From contig MU394123.1 of the NCBI GenBank assembly GCA_022578605.1, positions 124,001 to 188,000 on the forward strand: a DNA stretch of 64,000 nucleotides. Reading direction: 5' to 3'. The notes beneath the pieces are model-generated. The model saw nothing but the letters and a program-made list of their open reading frames with translations, searched no databases and was not told the DNA's origin. The translations under genes and the position numbers were made by a program. Shown here one piece after another: positions 51,001 through 62,988 of the stretch. This DNA comes from Camillea tinctor. Taxonomy: Eukaryota > Ascomycota > Sordariomycetes > Xylariales > Xylariaceae. Position 1 is the first letter of the stretch; each line of letters begins with the position of its first letter.

Positions 51001-53381
51001 TAACTGAGCTGGGTCTTAGAAACAATCTATTTAAAACTTTCTGTGTCTCTTTTTTCTGCCCTCTTACCCCCTTTTCCCCTCCTTCTGCTCTCCTCACACC
51101 CTCCCGCCCCATATACAAGAAAGATACAAGAAAGATAAAGAAGGGGACAGGAATGTGTCTTGGTCAGCGTTGAACTACCGACATGCTCTTCTATTTCCCG
51201 CCAGGAACATACTTGCCGGCTTACCTAGCAGATAGCTGCTACCTAACGGGACTAGGGAGGGGGGCTGCAGGTAGCCCATCTGCGGAGCTTTTTTTTCTTT
51301 AGCTTCTGTGTTTTAGACGTTGGGCGTCGGGCTCGGATTGATGAGTAAAGGGGGCAATTCTTTTCGGAATTCCTCTCATACCCGCTTTCTCTTGTGCTTT
51401 CTATCCTTTTCTTTCTTACTAGTTAGGCAAGCAGATAATTAGCTATATTAACAATTCGTCAATTCTATATCCTCCTTTATTCCCGCGCCGACGACCCTCG
51501 GAGGTTCTCGGTCTTCCCCACGATGGGGACCGAGAGGCCCAGTCTCGATATTTAGTCGTAAGTGATGATCAAGTCGTGAGGACTGTGTGGGTTGGTATAA
51601 TAGTTGTTTCTATAGGGGGACACCGCTCCTTTCTTCTGTCTTCAGGTTGGCAACCCCTCGAGTTCGTTAGGCATTTTTCTTCTCACCCAAGTCCTTCCCC
51701 TCATGTCGTACTCATAGGATGGCAGTTAGGGTAGATAGATAGACTGATAAGGGAGCAAAAAAAGAGACGCAGAGAAAGGCTCGTCCCGCGGGAAAATCGC
51801 GCTTATTCTGGCCCTTGCCATATTAAGTGACCGATCAAACTTTTTTTTTCTTGTTATCAGAATAGGGCTGCATTTCCCCCTTCTTGATCCTTCTGTCTCT
51901 TGGAGGCGAGGTGAATAATTTGCATTACGTATGTTTCCGTGACGATGATCACCTGCCCGGTGGTAACACTATCAACCAATCGGCCGGCCTGGATCAAGCG
52001 CAGGTCGTGTATGTAAGGCAACTATGTATGCATGCGCGTGCGAACAATACATGGGACGGGCGTGCATGTATGTATGTGTGTGTGTGTGGTAGTAAGTGCC
52101 CTTAGCAGCCAGTGCTGCAGCAGCAGAAGCATGAGGAGCATTCTTCCATGTAACTTGGGCATGTACAATGCATATGCAATTTGATGTCAACAACGGGACT
52201 CAACCGTCGATCCCCCCCTTCTGATATGCTTACATTGTACCTCGGGACCTCTGTCAAAAGTACATAGGTGCATAAACACACGCCTTAGTCTCTCTTCCCA
52301 TATTTCTATCTGTCCGCTCCTCCTTGTAAAACATCAAGTATGACTGCAGCACAACAGAGCAGATACATACATACAGGGGGCAGGTTCTGCGCTATCACAA
52401 AAACAACAAGGCTGAGGTATCTAGATACTCTTGGCTCTTGGTGTTGATCACCATACATAGAGGATTGTTATAGTAATTTTCAGATTAACCTTTTTTCGGT
52501 TCCCATTTTAACAACGTCGTGGGTCCGTTTCCCGTCATCATGGGCGACAAGATACTTGGGTCTGATAACTAGGTTAGGTATCTGCCAGTCCTGATTGAAT
52601 CTTGCCGTACCTAGCACAATATCCTGTGTAGAAATTGGGCAAATATTTTAGTAGGAAATTATGGCATATACTTCTATATACATAGGCGGTCTACTTGTTA
52701 CCTGACGATGATCATGCTCTCGAGGGTCATTGATGTCATTGAGCATTAGACCCGTGGGCAGCTTAGCCGAGCCCCCGCTCGAACCGGCCCTCTCTCCCTC
52801 TGTCTTCGATTCCCATTCCCATTCGGCGCGCCGCGAGCCTCACGTTGTTTTGTCTATGATGATCTACGAGCCAGGTCAAACTCGGACAGGGTACAGAGGA
52901 AGTCGCCGACATAGCGCGGGAGCGGGAGCGAACCTCGGTTCTGCACTCGCTCAAGTCGACGGGATGTCGATATAGGCGTTAGCCTGGGGTCGGCGATCCC
53001 CGCGACGGAAGAAAGGGCAGGGCTGCTTTCGTTCCGTATTCCGGCGTCTACTGTTGTTACGCTACTTCAAAGCCATGCTCGTAGCACAGACGTTCCGGGT
53101 GGCGCTGGCGTGAAAGAGAGCCCGGAGCACAAGGTGAACAGATATTGCTGTAGTATTTCGTGCATAATATTGCTTCTAGCCTCATGCGTGTCCACTCGAA
53201 ACGGCGAAATAGTGATCCGGCTTGGGTCTAGGCGAGCCCCTGTCTTATTTATGAGCTCAACCCTGTACTTAGACTTCATTTTAAGCCCATGGAAGTATGC
53301 TTCCAAGACATATTTATCGAATTTTCTGTTGAAATGAACTGATAAAGGCCATCTTCCTTCCCATTTCAGTATAATACCACA
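51001..53381. other. Intergenic, no gene seen
   Basis: Contains pyrimidine-rich stretches around 51,040-51,110, a GTAT/GT repeat near 52,066-52,088, and a short GC-richer patch at 52,740-52,980. No recognisable coding sequence. Confidence 0.5.
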
Positions 53382-53684
53382 ATGCGGGATGCTTTAACTG
53401 TTATCAGTGTTGAGGATATTGAGACGTTTGCTAGTCTGTTATATAGGGTGGAAATTTTGTATGACATAGTGATAAGAGAAGCAAAGCCCAAGACCATTAA
53501 AATGATATTAGAATATAATAAGTGTCAGTTAGAACAGCAGTTACTTGTTTTTATATCGTTGTTTTGCGAGCAAAGTATGCCCTTATACAGTATACAACCT
53601 GATACTAATCAACCTGCAGTTCCACGAAGGACTTTTATATTTCCATATTTAACCAGCTGTAGCTCTGCCAATAGCCAATGCTGA
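53382..53684 (+). CDS. Short AT-rich ORF, unrecognised
   Basis: A 100-codon ATG-started frame with a mixed, protein-like composition at its N-terminal half (for example SVEDIETFASLLYRVEILYD). It sits at the edge of an AT-rich region carrying repeat relics. A TTTCAG acceptor-like site lies a few bases upstream. It could be an exon remnant of a transposon or a chance ORF; I do not recognise it. Confidence 0.2.
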   Translation: MRDALTVISVEDIETFASLLYRVEILYDIVIREAKPKTIKMILEYNKCQLEQQLLVFISLFCEQSMPLYSIQPDTNQPAVPRRTFIFPYLTSCSSANSQC

Positions 53685-55011
53685 CTTTCCCTCTAGGCAA
53701 CGTGAATCCAATGGGATAAATTGATAAGTTTAAAAACCACTAGTATGGGGAAACATTTTTTTTTTTACCTTACATCTTGAGTTCTTTTTGGCTTAGTAGC
53801 AAATAAATACATTGACCCAGAGCAAGTTCCTATGTTTATATGGTATAACAATGTGTTTCGAGACCTCCATCAATAATATAATAAACCTATAGCGAAGCCT
53901 TAGTTGATTGTTACACAATATCTAAACGGAAAAACTAACCTAATGTATGAGTGCTCTTTCCAACTAGTATAAAGTCTCGACAATGAAATTATTGTGAACT
54001 AGCTTCTATTTGTGTTTTACTACTGAAGCAGATAATAACTATGTTTTGAGAGAGTTCAAACGAGTGTTGCTAAGTAATGTTGGCTCGTGCAAGAAGTTTA
54101 TAGTCGAAATAGGACTAAGGTTAGTTCATATTGTCATGAACTGATTTGGAGATAATTAGTTGAACCATAAAGCATTTTCATCTTGCTGACAAGTTAGTTA
54201 TTGTCCCGTAACCTTTAATTATATGTGTTACCACCTTCTGAAGCATATCACGTACCTGGTTATCCTATAATAATGTAAATCAACAAGCTTACAAATAAAT
54301 AAAAGAGGACAAGGGGGTGAGAAATTAAAAATAAGTAGCAGTTAAACTATCTTTAATTAGCCACAACTTGGTTATGGATCAAGTTAAGGGTTTAGCCACA
54401 AGGCAATATAACTTCCTTGATCGTACCCTACGCTTGGCCAAATACAGTCTGTACTAGCTATCTGATCTCATCCATGTGAATCAAGACTTCTGCATTAGTG
54501 AACCCCCTTATCTGACATTGATCTAATGTCTTGATTCCTCCAAGAACTTTGCATTACTCTGTTCTATAGTTAATAGGTATAATTGGTACGTCTATTTTCT
54601 TTTAGCCTCGATACCTAGGTGTCTATCAAAAAGGTATGTCCTTTCAACTCTGAACTTCCACCGATTTGAGGGACTATACGTATGCCGATGAGAGTTTTTA
54701 ATTAATATTCAAAAGATATCCCAAGTATACAAATCTTGTATAACCAAAGACAGAGTTGAAGATTTGAGTCTGACCCAGTTCAATAATTACGCGCTATCCT
54801 TATAGCCTACGTACCTTTATGTTATATATTGGTTTCCGCCTCATTATAAATATGGAGTGACTTGCCTTTTACTTGATATATTCGTTAAGCTTAACTCTTT
54901 GGTCCTTTGAGGATATAAGACGAGCTATGGTAGCCATGTATCTTTCAGACTCTCTATTTGTTAATATGGTATTTAATATGATGACTGATTATATTATGTG
55001 ATATGACTCTG

Positions 55012-55144
55012 TGTTACAACTGAGTGTTGGGCAACCCCGTTGTACCATGAGATCAAAAGATTCTCCCAATGACCGAGTGGTCATTGGATGCCTATTCTAT
55101 ATTATATAGTTACTCTCCAGTCAATCCCTAGCTAGGACGTAACA
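55012..55144 (+). repeat. LTR-like repeat, copy 3 (probable solo LTR)
   Basis: 133 bp with TGTTAC at one end and GTAACA at the other. Flanked by CTCTG on the left and CTCTA on the right, a near-perfect 5-bp target duplication differing by one G/A transition. It aligns with copies 1 and 2 at 14.5-15.0 kb. The short length and lack of internal retrotransposon sequence nearby suggest a solo LTR. Confidence 0.6.
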
Positions 55145-55465
55145 CTCTATTTTCTTCGTAAGATAATCCTTACCAAAAATCGCAAAGAATGTAGAATAAT
55201 TTATCTGCTGTCTCTGGTGGGGTACTACTTGTCCTTTCTTTTGTTATATTGCAGCTTGTAAATGACCTGTGCTCTTGTGATTTGGGTTAAAGAGATCTTG
55301 GTTGCCTCTAAGAAAATAGCATCCGACGACGCAATATATAGAAGAGTGACAAAGCCGACATTGTATCCAACATTATATCCGTTATAGACCCCCCTGAACT
55401 AGGAGTGATAGGTTAGAAAGTACATAGAACAAAGGAAGTTTTTCTATGTGTAGGTTTCTGGGTTA

Positions 55466-55506
55466 AGTCAAGCGCACTAGTCACGAACCATCCTAGTTAC
55501 GAACCA
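55466..55506 (+). repeat. Left inverted repeat of MITE-like element
   Basis: 41 bp, including CACTAGTCACGAACCA and a second degenerate copy of the same motif. Inverted copy at 55,889-55,929. Confidence 0.8.
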
Positions 55507-55888
55507 CCAAATTCCCATACAAATTGTTAAAAATGCTATGTTTACAAATAACTACTATATAGCTAAAATATATAATAGAAATATAATAAAAGTATTATTA
55601 AATACAAAAATAATTAAAGTTAATTTTAATATTTTTTAATTACTTAAAACCGCTTTAATTGTATTATAGATTTATTAATAAACATGTTATAACATTTTAC
55701 CATATAAACTACTAACAAATCTGTTAGTAGCGAGATTTTAAATAACTTTTTCAAATAAAATTGGAAAAAAAAAAATAAAAAAAGATTTAATATATTAAAA
55801 ATACAAAAAAAGTGGCATTTCAATGATAAACCTATATACTACTTAATAAAAAAGTTGAAAGAAAGATGGTTAATTTTATATGTAAAAA

Positions 55889-55929
55889 TGGCTCGTGACT
55901 AGGGTGGTTCGTGACTAGTGTGCTTGACT
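55889..55929 (-). repeat. Right inverted repeat of MITE-like element
   Basis: 41 bp, inverted copy of the left end; followed by TA at 55,930-55,931. Confidence 0.8.
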
Positions 55930-57336
55930 TAGACGTGGTTATACTTTTAGTTGCTTGAATCCTAGTCCTCTTGTGATACCTTGTATTTAAGGAAAGGATT
56001 AAGATATTCGATCTGCAACAATTACACTAGGACTTGGATTTTTTTATCGAAGGTTTTACCGTAGTCCCATAAAGTCGCATGTGATATCGTAGGAAATTTA
56101 TTCTTCTCGTAGGACACGTGAGAATCTCGGATTTCTCACAATTGCTCACGGGTACCATCCCTATGGATACCTAAGGTAATCTTTTGCCCTATAACGCTTG
56201 GGCTATGATCCCCCCCATCTAATCCGTCTTAGGACGATTTCGTCACTATACTAAGATTATAATGAAGGGTTTCTGTAGAATATTTTTCATGTTTAAGCAG
56301 GAGTATCGGCACGAGAATATGAAAACTATATATAGCGCAGAATCCTAAAGCACAGAAAGCTATCCGAAAGATTACATACCAACCCGATAATGGTATTGTG
56401 TCTCCTAAGAACATATGCTATATAAGTATCTTTTTGGCATTCTTATTCTGGATATTATGTCTATAATGGTCTTATACAATTAAGAGCATGTTTTTAATAG
56501 CCCACAACAAGGAAACACAAAAGAAGTAGAAACGGCAATGCTCTATTATGGCCTCATACTGAAACTCTTACGTTGAGAGAGTTAGATAGTATCAGCATAT
56601 TGGCATGGTGACGACGGAAGTCCCAAGGCTAGGTAGGATAAGGCTAGATCCATTCGACCAACCAATTAGGATACCAAAAAGAGCTATAAATGACTGAATA
56701 ATAATATTACGGTTTCCCTTAAGTTGATTCTGTAAGGATTCCCCCGGCAAATCTTTGGTTCTTTGACGTTCAAACTGATATCATTTCCCTTATAAATTCC
56801 TATGGAGTCCCTGTTTCAAAACATGCTTAAGACACGACGGTATTGAAGCTTCCATGTCCCATGTCAACCCACGATCCTATCTCACATTCCTTCCCCCCCC
56901 TATGGACCTTATTCCCCTTGTTGGCAAAGGAAGGATAATCTCCTTATGTTTTAGCACACGAGCCAAGGCTGTCAGGTCGAGATCAAGCTTCTAATCGCCG
57001 GCACCAACGGACTTGGCACAGAGAAGATACATAAGGGGAATCGGCACATAGAAAACGCATCTTCTTGGACCGGCCAAGACGGGTGCTTCCGTAAATCTAG
57101 CAAAACGGCTTAGTTAACATTGGCGCCAAGTTGGGTTTGTCTACGTGACTGCTTGAAGATACTGCGGAGCGACTTTACAGGGACTTTCCCCCTTTTATTG
57201 CGTAGATACGTAACCTTTTCGAATTATGCTATGTAATCCGCTGAGTGGTTACGATATTTTTGGAATATTTATCATTAACTACATATTTCTTCATTAGAAA
57301 ACTTATCCCCCCCCCCCTCCCCCCTTTTGTGCACCA

Positions 57337-59364
57337 TTATGGGAGCCTCCCGCCTGCTAGGCGTACAAGTTCGGGGAAGACCTGGATATAAACTAGTTAG
57401 CTGGAGTTCTCACAGGGGGGGCTTGATTGGCAAAAGATAATAACAATAATGAATTGATCGCTGGGTAATTTACTCACTGGAGTCCCAAGCCCCGTCACAG
57501 GGTCCCAGCCCTCGACAGCCGGGAACCCATCGACACCGCAGCCGACGGCGCTCCCCGAAGTGATGTCAGTAAGGCCCTTGTAACCGTTCTTGTAGAGCCA
57601 GGGGTTCAGGAAGCCAAGCTGCGGCTTGCCGGCTGCGAGAAGTGCATCGTTGACGAGCGACAGGATGCCGCCCGTCAGGGGGCAGCTAGCACTGGTACCG
57701 CTGATGGTGCCCTCAGTGCCGTTCCAGAAGTACGCGAAGTACAACCCTTGGGCAGCGATGTCGGGGTAACCCCTACCGTCCTTGTTATACAGGCCGTTGT
57801 ATAGGCCATTGAGGTTTTCGACGTAACTGCGTGCCTGCTCCTCCTGGTACGGGGGTCGCGTGAAGTAGTTGCTGAATCCGCCGCCGGAGGTATAGTTGCC
57901 GTGGGAAACGCCGTCGGGCCCTGTGAAGGCTGGCCGGTATGCGACAACCTCGGGGTCAAAGTTCTTGGTCGCACCGACGGCGGTCACGTAGGGGCAGCTG
58001 GGGGGGAACTCGGGCAAGAACTGTGTCGAGTTGGTGCCGTCGTTACTGATGCACGTGCCGTACGCGCCGACACCGCTATCGCCACTAGAGAAGAGTAGGG
58101 AGGTCCCACGGAGACCGACCTGTGCGAACTCGTTGCACACGCGCACGGCGTACGACTTGGGCACGGTCTGCTCATCGTCCGCGTACGAGGTCGTGATAAT
58201 CTGCGGGAGAGACTCCTGGGAGAGCAACCATTGAACCCAGACTAAGTAGGGCTCATTGGTATTGGTTGGAGTGCTCACTGACGGGTCGAAAGGCGGGCTG
58301 CCTCCCGTCGAGTAGCTGACAATTGGGGTCTTCCAGCTAATGCCAGCAATGGCCTGGACGTCCAAGTTGGCTTCCTTCGAGGTTCCATCTTCGATTTCCT
58401 GCGGCGTCAGGGCATAGTCGCCAGGTCCGTCGGCAATCGTGTACATAGGGAAATCCTTGGCACTCGAAGCTGCTTCTGGTCGGTACTTCGCGAGGAACAG
58501 CTCTGCATCGGAACGGATTGGGTGTTCGCCCAAAAAGTTGTTGAAGCCGATAGCATTCTTGTCAGATGCTTGAGTCTTGTAACCCTTGGTTGAATACAAA
58601 GTCTGGAAGCACTCAGGGGTCACAGAGCTGACGTTGCACACGGCATTCAACGTCGAATTGAGTGATGGAGTGTACTGAGCATCAATGTAGATCGGGGTTT
58701 CAACATGGTCAAACTTCTCTGCGCGAGCGCGGAAAAATGAGTTGGTGGGCTGAATGGTGTCGATATGATCATGTAGATGGGCAGGCAGAGACCATGCCGG
58801 TGCTCTCGCGACTTTGCCTCCCTCCTTATGCTCGTAGATCTGGTATTCAGTATCGAGCAGCTGCTCAATTGCCTCCACAGGGAGAGATACAGTGATCCAG
58901 TCCTTAGCAGAGCTGTACGCCGAGGGGACAATGCCGTTATCCCCAAGCCACTCGTGGACCAAGTCCAGTGTCTCATCTGTTGGCTTAACTAATTCCTTCA
59001 CCTCATCGGCCGAGAAATGGTTTCCATAGCGGGGGTGATCCGGGTCAGAGACTGTGCGTCCAAGGTGAGAAGATGCTCACAGTAAACTTTGGAATATGCT
59101 GATAGCCAGATGGTGCTAGAAATGGGATGTACCTTCGTATAAATGCTTCTCTAGCGCGGCAAAGTTGCCCTGCTTGACAGCAATCTGGAGATCAATGATA
59201 TGGCTCCCCGGCGCGCGGCCAACACGTCTCCAGTCTCGCGGGACATGGTGCGAGTCCTTAACGCGATACGGCGTACGCGAACGTATAGGCCCAGCTAAAG
59301 CGGCTTGAGCAGCGAGGAGGGCCGAAAAGACAGCAGTGAAGCCCACCATGACTGAGAGACTCAC
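57337..59364 (-). CDS. Sedolisin-family serine-carboxyl peptidase (tripeptidyl peptidase-like, S53)
   Basis: Three exons on the minus strand: 59364-59133, 59051-57478 and 57381-57337. Introns are 81 and 96 nt; the last begins GTGAGT and the final exon codes only 14 residues plus stop. Total 616 aa, usual for secreted fungal sedolisins. Residues 1-25 form a signal peptide; a pro-kumamolisin prosegment follows (LHEWLG-type helices, SVSL-like core). Catalytic residues are present: Glu304 and Asp308 in EANLDVQ, oxyanion Asp402 in SSGDSG, and Ser531 in SGTSASCP. The C-terminal Ca2+ site motifs LTDI (Asp573) and GWDPVTGLGTP follow. The family removes tripeptides or cuts proteins at acidic pH outside the cell. 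Without the second intron the protein would run into an unrelated tail, so the spliced end is preferred. A single GATAAG site at 59,468-59,473 could serve a nitrogen regulator, but one site is weak evidence. No related neighbour. Confidence 0.93.
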
Positions 59365-59443
59365 TTCGGGGATAAGTAGAGAGAGGAGAAGATGGTGTGG
59401 GAGAGATCACGACCAAGATATTTCCCCTCCTCGCGGATCTTGA

Positions 59444-59451
59444 TTTATATA
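59444..59451 (-). promoter_or_regulatory. TATA box of the sedolisin gene
   Basis: TATATAAA on the minus strand about 80 bp upstream of the start codon, a good position for a TATA box. No experimental support. Confidence 0.5.
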
Positions 59452-59473
59452 TTAAACCGAGCACAGGCTTATC

Positions 59474-61298
59474 TGCAGGATGCAATCGGGCACAAGGTCC
59501 TGGTCCAATTGAGCATGTTTATTGGGTGCTCTGCTCGGTCGGAAATTGCACGATGGAATGGTGATGTTCTGAGCCCTCACACCGTGGCGGCGGGTCGTTG
59601 TCAAGTTCTTCTTTCCCGGAAGGTCGTGGCATATGGGGCCTTTGCGTTTCTGGAAGGTGATTGATATGCTGTGCCTGCCAGCGGAGGCCTAGAAGACTTC
59701 GTGATATGTCCTAGCCGATACGCGATGGCACAAGCTAATCGTGATTGGTCTGTCTGGCGATTTACTACATCCTGCGTACATGGCTTTGCGTACGCTTATC
59801 AATGTCGCTAGCTAAACCTGGTCGTGACGATCATGCTTTACCCCGGCTTAGCCATCTGCTTCCCTGTCACCCCTGGCCTCCCTAGCTCCGCGGTGAAGCT
59901 TCGTGATCATCGTGATCCGCCCAAACCGGAGCCCCATGTAAGACGAGAGGTTACATTCGAAAAGCTTGCTTTGATTGTTTAAAGGTTATTCGATTAAGAT
60001 AAAATAGCGCTTCCGCGGTCCTGGGACTTGAATTGCTGTATGAGTGGACCATGATGTTGATTCGGGAGAGTATTGCTCTTATTCTTCTGCATGTTCCTGC
60101 AGGCGCCTGCGATATTGTCATGTCTCACTTCTCAATTCCAGTTACCATCGTTGATACGACTCTATCTCCCCTCCCGAACCGAGCGGTCTAGCCCTATGTG
60201 GTTATTTCTCATGCCAGGGCGGCAGGCCCTTGGCTTTTCATTGGTGCGGACTTCAAGCCCGTTCTCCTCTATTCGGCGGACTATAAATTCTCAGGCTCCC
60301 CCCCCCCTCGCTTCCGGAAATACGATCGTGAGTGTATTGCTGTATGCTATAATTCTAGCTGATGGTCAGATAGCCTGTATGCTTGACTCATCCATCCATA
60401 TACGCTCATTGGGTTCAATATCATTCACATTGACTAGGGTAGAACTCTCAAAGTATCGTTCTGAGTCTAATTATGCTCTTCTCAACTTGCTTTCTTCGTA
60501 ATTGTATATATTTAAACAATAGGGACAAACCAGTAGCCTACCCTTGTTATTATATAAGTACTTGCCTACATAAGTAACCACTAATTATTGGAAATTGGTT
60601 GATCTGGAAGTAACAATATACCCGCGATATTTTTGCTGCCTGGTTTCGCAGGTATGTATACATACCGAGAACACATTGAACACGGTTTATATAACGGATG
60701 ATGTTTTACTGAAGATTATTATCACTTCAATTTCCCGCCCCTTGACCTGAATTAAACAGGACACCTCATCAAAATAAGTGCGTTTGGGAAATAAGTAATC
60801 GCCTTTTAATAAGGATATTAGAGTGAGTTCTCCAAACAGACTATGGGGAACAAAAGAAGTACTGAAGTTTGAGGATGAGGAAGAGAGAGTATAGACCCAC
60901 GTAGTCGTCATCAAATTCATAAAAAATGTTGTTTTCTATTCTAGGAGATCTCAAGAAAATATAGTTGAGATATTCACATCTATTAGGCTCTTTAAGAATA
61001 GATAATGTAAAACCCTCAGAAAAGATATAGTAGCGCTACTAATATGGTACCGTTGCCTAGTTTCACGCTTCGAACCGTGACTTGTTATATTGAATATACT
61101 TGTAAAAAAGATATTAATTTCTAGTGTTTCAACTATATATAAAATTAAAGGCCATCCGTCGATGACTCGAGCATCTGAAAAAATAATGAAAAAATAAAGT
61201 AAGAATTCCTAGGTCGGCCTTGGATCTGCAGAGCCGATGAGAAACAAACAAATAAATGACTAGTGCATGAAGGCAACAGAGTAGGATATGAGAAACGA
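59474..61298. other. Intergenic, no gene seen
   Basis: Upstream of the sedolisin gene and downstream of the 61.3-kb gene. A 142-codon plus-strand frame at 60,073-60,501 lacks recognisable motifs and was not accepted. A 16-bp perfect palindrome (GGTATGTATACATACC) occurs at 60,651-60,666. Confidence 0.5.
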
Positions 61299-61779
61299 TT
61301 ATTTCTTCTGCTGCTTCCCTTTGCCCTTTCCCCCTTTTCTCCCCCCAGTTGTACTGCTCCCTGATGCTTGACCCTCGGAGGCAGACCCAAGCTCCCAAGT
61401 CCAGAACATTCTGCCAGACTCGCTAGTATATAGAAAATAAGGGCTGAAGTCACTAGAGCACTCCTGCCACTGATCCTTCTGGGTCTTGACCGTGTGACCG
61501 CCATCGGGATCTGTAAAGCGTACTTTTCCGTGCTTGATCTCGGTTTCAACTTCAATGGGCTCAGGGATGCTTGAAGCATCTTCAGCCCCAGGCACCTCAT
61601 CGATGGGACCAGGAACTGCCTCAGTTCCATGAATATGAGTTCCGGCAAGCTTTTCTGCGAGACTACCTAGGTAGACATAGACTGGGCCTCGGCCACTGTG
61701 AGGGGGTCATCGGAGCTTTGCGAATCGAATCGGACAAGCCTAACCGTTCTCCTAGTCCCAGAAGTGGTTTGTGGTCCAT
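61299..61779 (-). CDS. Small hypothetical protein with Gly/Lys-rich tail
   Basis: Proposed two exons: 61779-61745 and 61695-61299, intron 49 nt (GTTAGG...CTCACAG), giving 143 aa. The main exon is open from the acceptor to the stop without an internal Met, so an upstream exon is needed; the short first exon (MDHKPLLGLGE) joins it in frame. The core has a compact, globular-looking pattern (KVRFTDPDGGHTVKTQKDQW, then FSPYFLYTSESGRMFWTWEL), and the C-terminus is low-complexity with GGRKGGKGKGKQQKK, which could bind nucleic acid. No signal peptide or membrane segment. Not recognised. The donor is non-consensus at position 3, so the first exon is uncertain. Confidence 0.55.
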
Positions 61780-62988
61780 TTGTGTAAGTATAAACGCACC
61801 TCAACGATGTGGACAATATTTAGCAACGAGTGGTGCGGTTATTGCTCAGGGTATACTGTAAACCATTCAATATTGTTTTCCTGAAAAAGACCCGGCTCAT
61901 ATAGCATGCATGATGATCCGGTACTGATAGTCACTCTATCTTTTCAACTACCTTCAATCTCGAGGAGTTTCTGATACATAAGACGAGAGTGTTCATTCTC
62001 GCTTGACATAGGGTAAAGCAGAAATACTTAGGCCCCTGTTATTGTATATTAGTGTTTGCATGTAAGTAAAAAGAGAAATAAGGTATAATAAACGAAATTA
62101 TAGCTATAAATTATCATTCGTCCGAAAATGCCATAGTGATAGCAGATATGAAGTCCAAGGAGGTAAACATAGAGAAGTGCGATTCTTAGTGGAGTTGCCT
62201 GATGACCAAGGAGGGGGCGATAACGAATTCCCCCTTTTAGGCCAAGGGTTCAAATCCGAGTCCCTTGCTTATTTGAGGCTATGTTAAGCTTATGTCGAAC
62301 GTATGTTTTATTTTTACATTGACATCACTTGCACAGCATTTGAGATGGATGCGCATAGGCTTATATTGCTTGTGGTGCCAAGGCTGCTGCGATATACTCT
62401 ATGTAATGGTCAATAACTTAGAATCATATTAATTTTCAATAGTAGTTACATATAATTATTCATTTATCTACTTATTTTCTCTCTCTCTCTCTCCTTTGCA
62501 AATGGGAAGTGATATATACTTCTACATCCTTGAATATTTTGATAGTATACTTGAACTAGCAAGCTTTGGTTCCACTACTGCTGTATGAATTCACGAAGAA
62601 ATTAAGGGTGTTATGGTAGAATAAACACATATTTAGGGACTTTTAAAAATGATGACTTCAACTGAAGTTGATAAAAAACATATTAGACTATGAGGGTTGC
62701 ATGCAGGTGAGATTTGAATGTTGGTACATACAATCCCTTGCAGTCACCCCTCCATTAGGTTTGTGGGTATGCGGCTCTAGACGGTATGTATGTAAGTTAA
62801 ACGTATAGTGACTTTTAAACTTTTAGAGTGAGGCTATATTAGCCTCGTATTAAGCTTGGCTTTACGTTGGCTCTTTAGTTAGTCAGGGGGGTTCAAGATC
62901 TGGAACCTTGGTCATGCGTCGGCTCATTCATTGTTAGTTGCCACGGACATCTTCATTTTTCATCGCAGCATGAGAGGTTGGCTGCACT
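61780..62988. other. Intergenic before the assembly gap
   Basis: AT-rich, no gene seen. A CT dinucleotide run lies at about 62,480-62,493. Confidence 0.5.

Larger units (their letters stand above)
55466..55929. mobile_element. MITE-like element with 41-bp inverted ends
   Basis: A 464-bp element with terminal inverted repeats matching at 37 of 41 positions; all four differences are transitions. It is flanked by TA at 55,464-55,465 and 55,930-55,931. The ends begin AGTCAAGC. Each end contains two direct subrepeats of CTAGTCACGAACCA type, a possible transposase-binding pair. The interior is about 380 bp of AT-rich DNA without a coding frame, so it is non-autonomous. TA target and end structure fit a Tc1/mariner-superfamily (pogo-like) MITE; class is inferred. 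Confidence 0.8.
53685..57336. other. AT-rich intergenic with transposon relics
   Basis: No gene. Carries LTR-like repeat copy 3 (55,012-55,144), the MITE-like element (55,466-55,929) and a C-run near 57,307-57,325. Elsewhere AT-rich with dense stops. Confidence 0.55.

Noticed and set aside
60073..60501. 142-codon plus-strand frame near the sedolisin promoter
   Set aside because: No motif or domain and low-complexity Ser/Leu content; probably chance.
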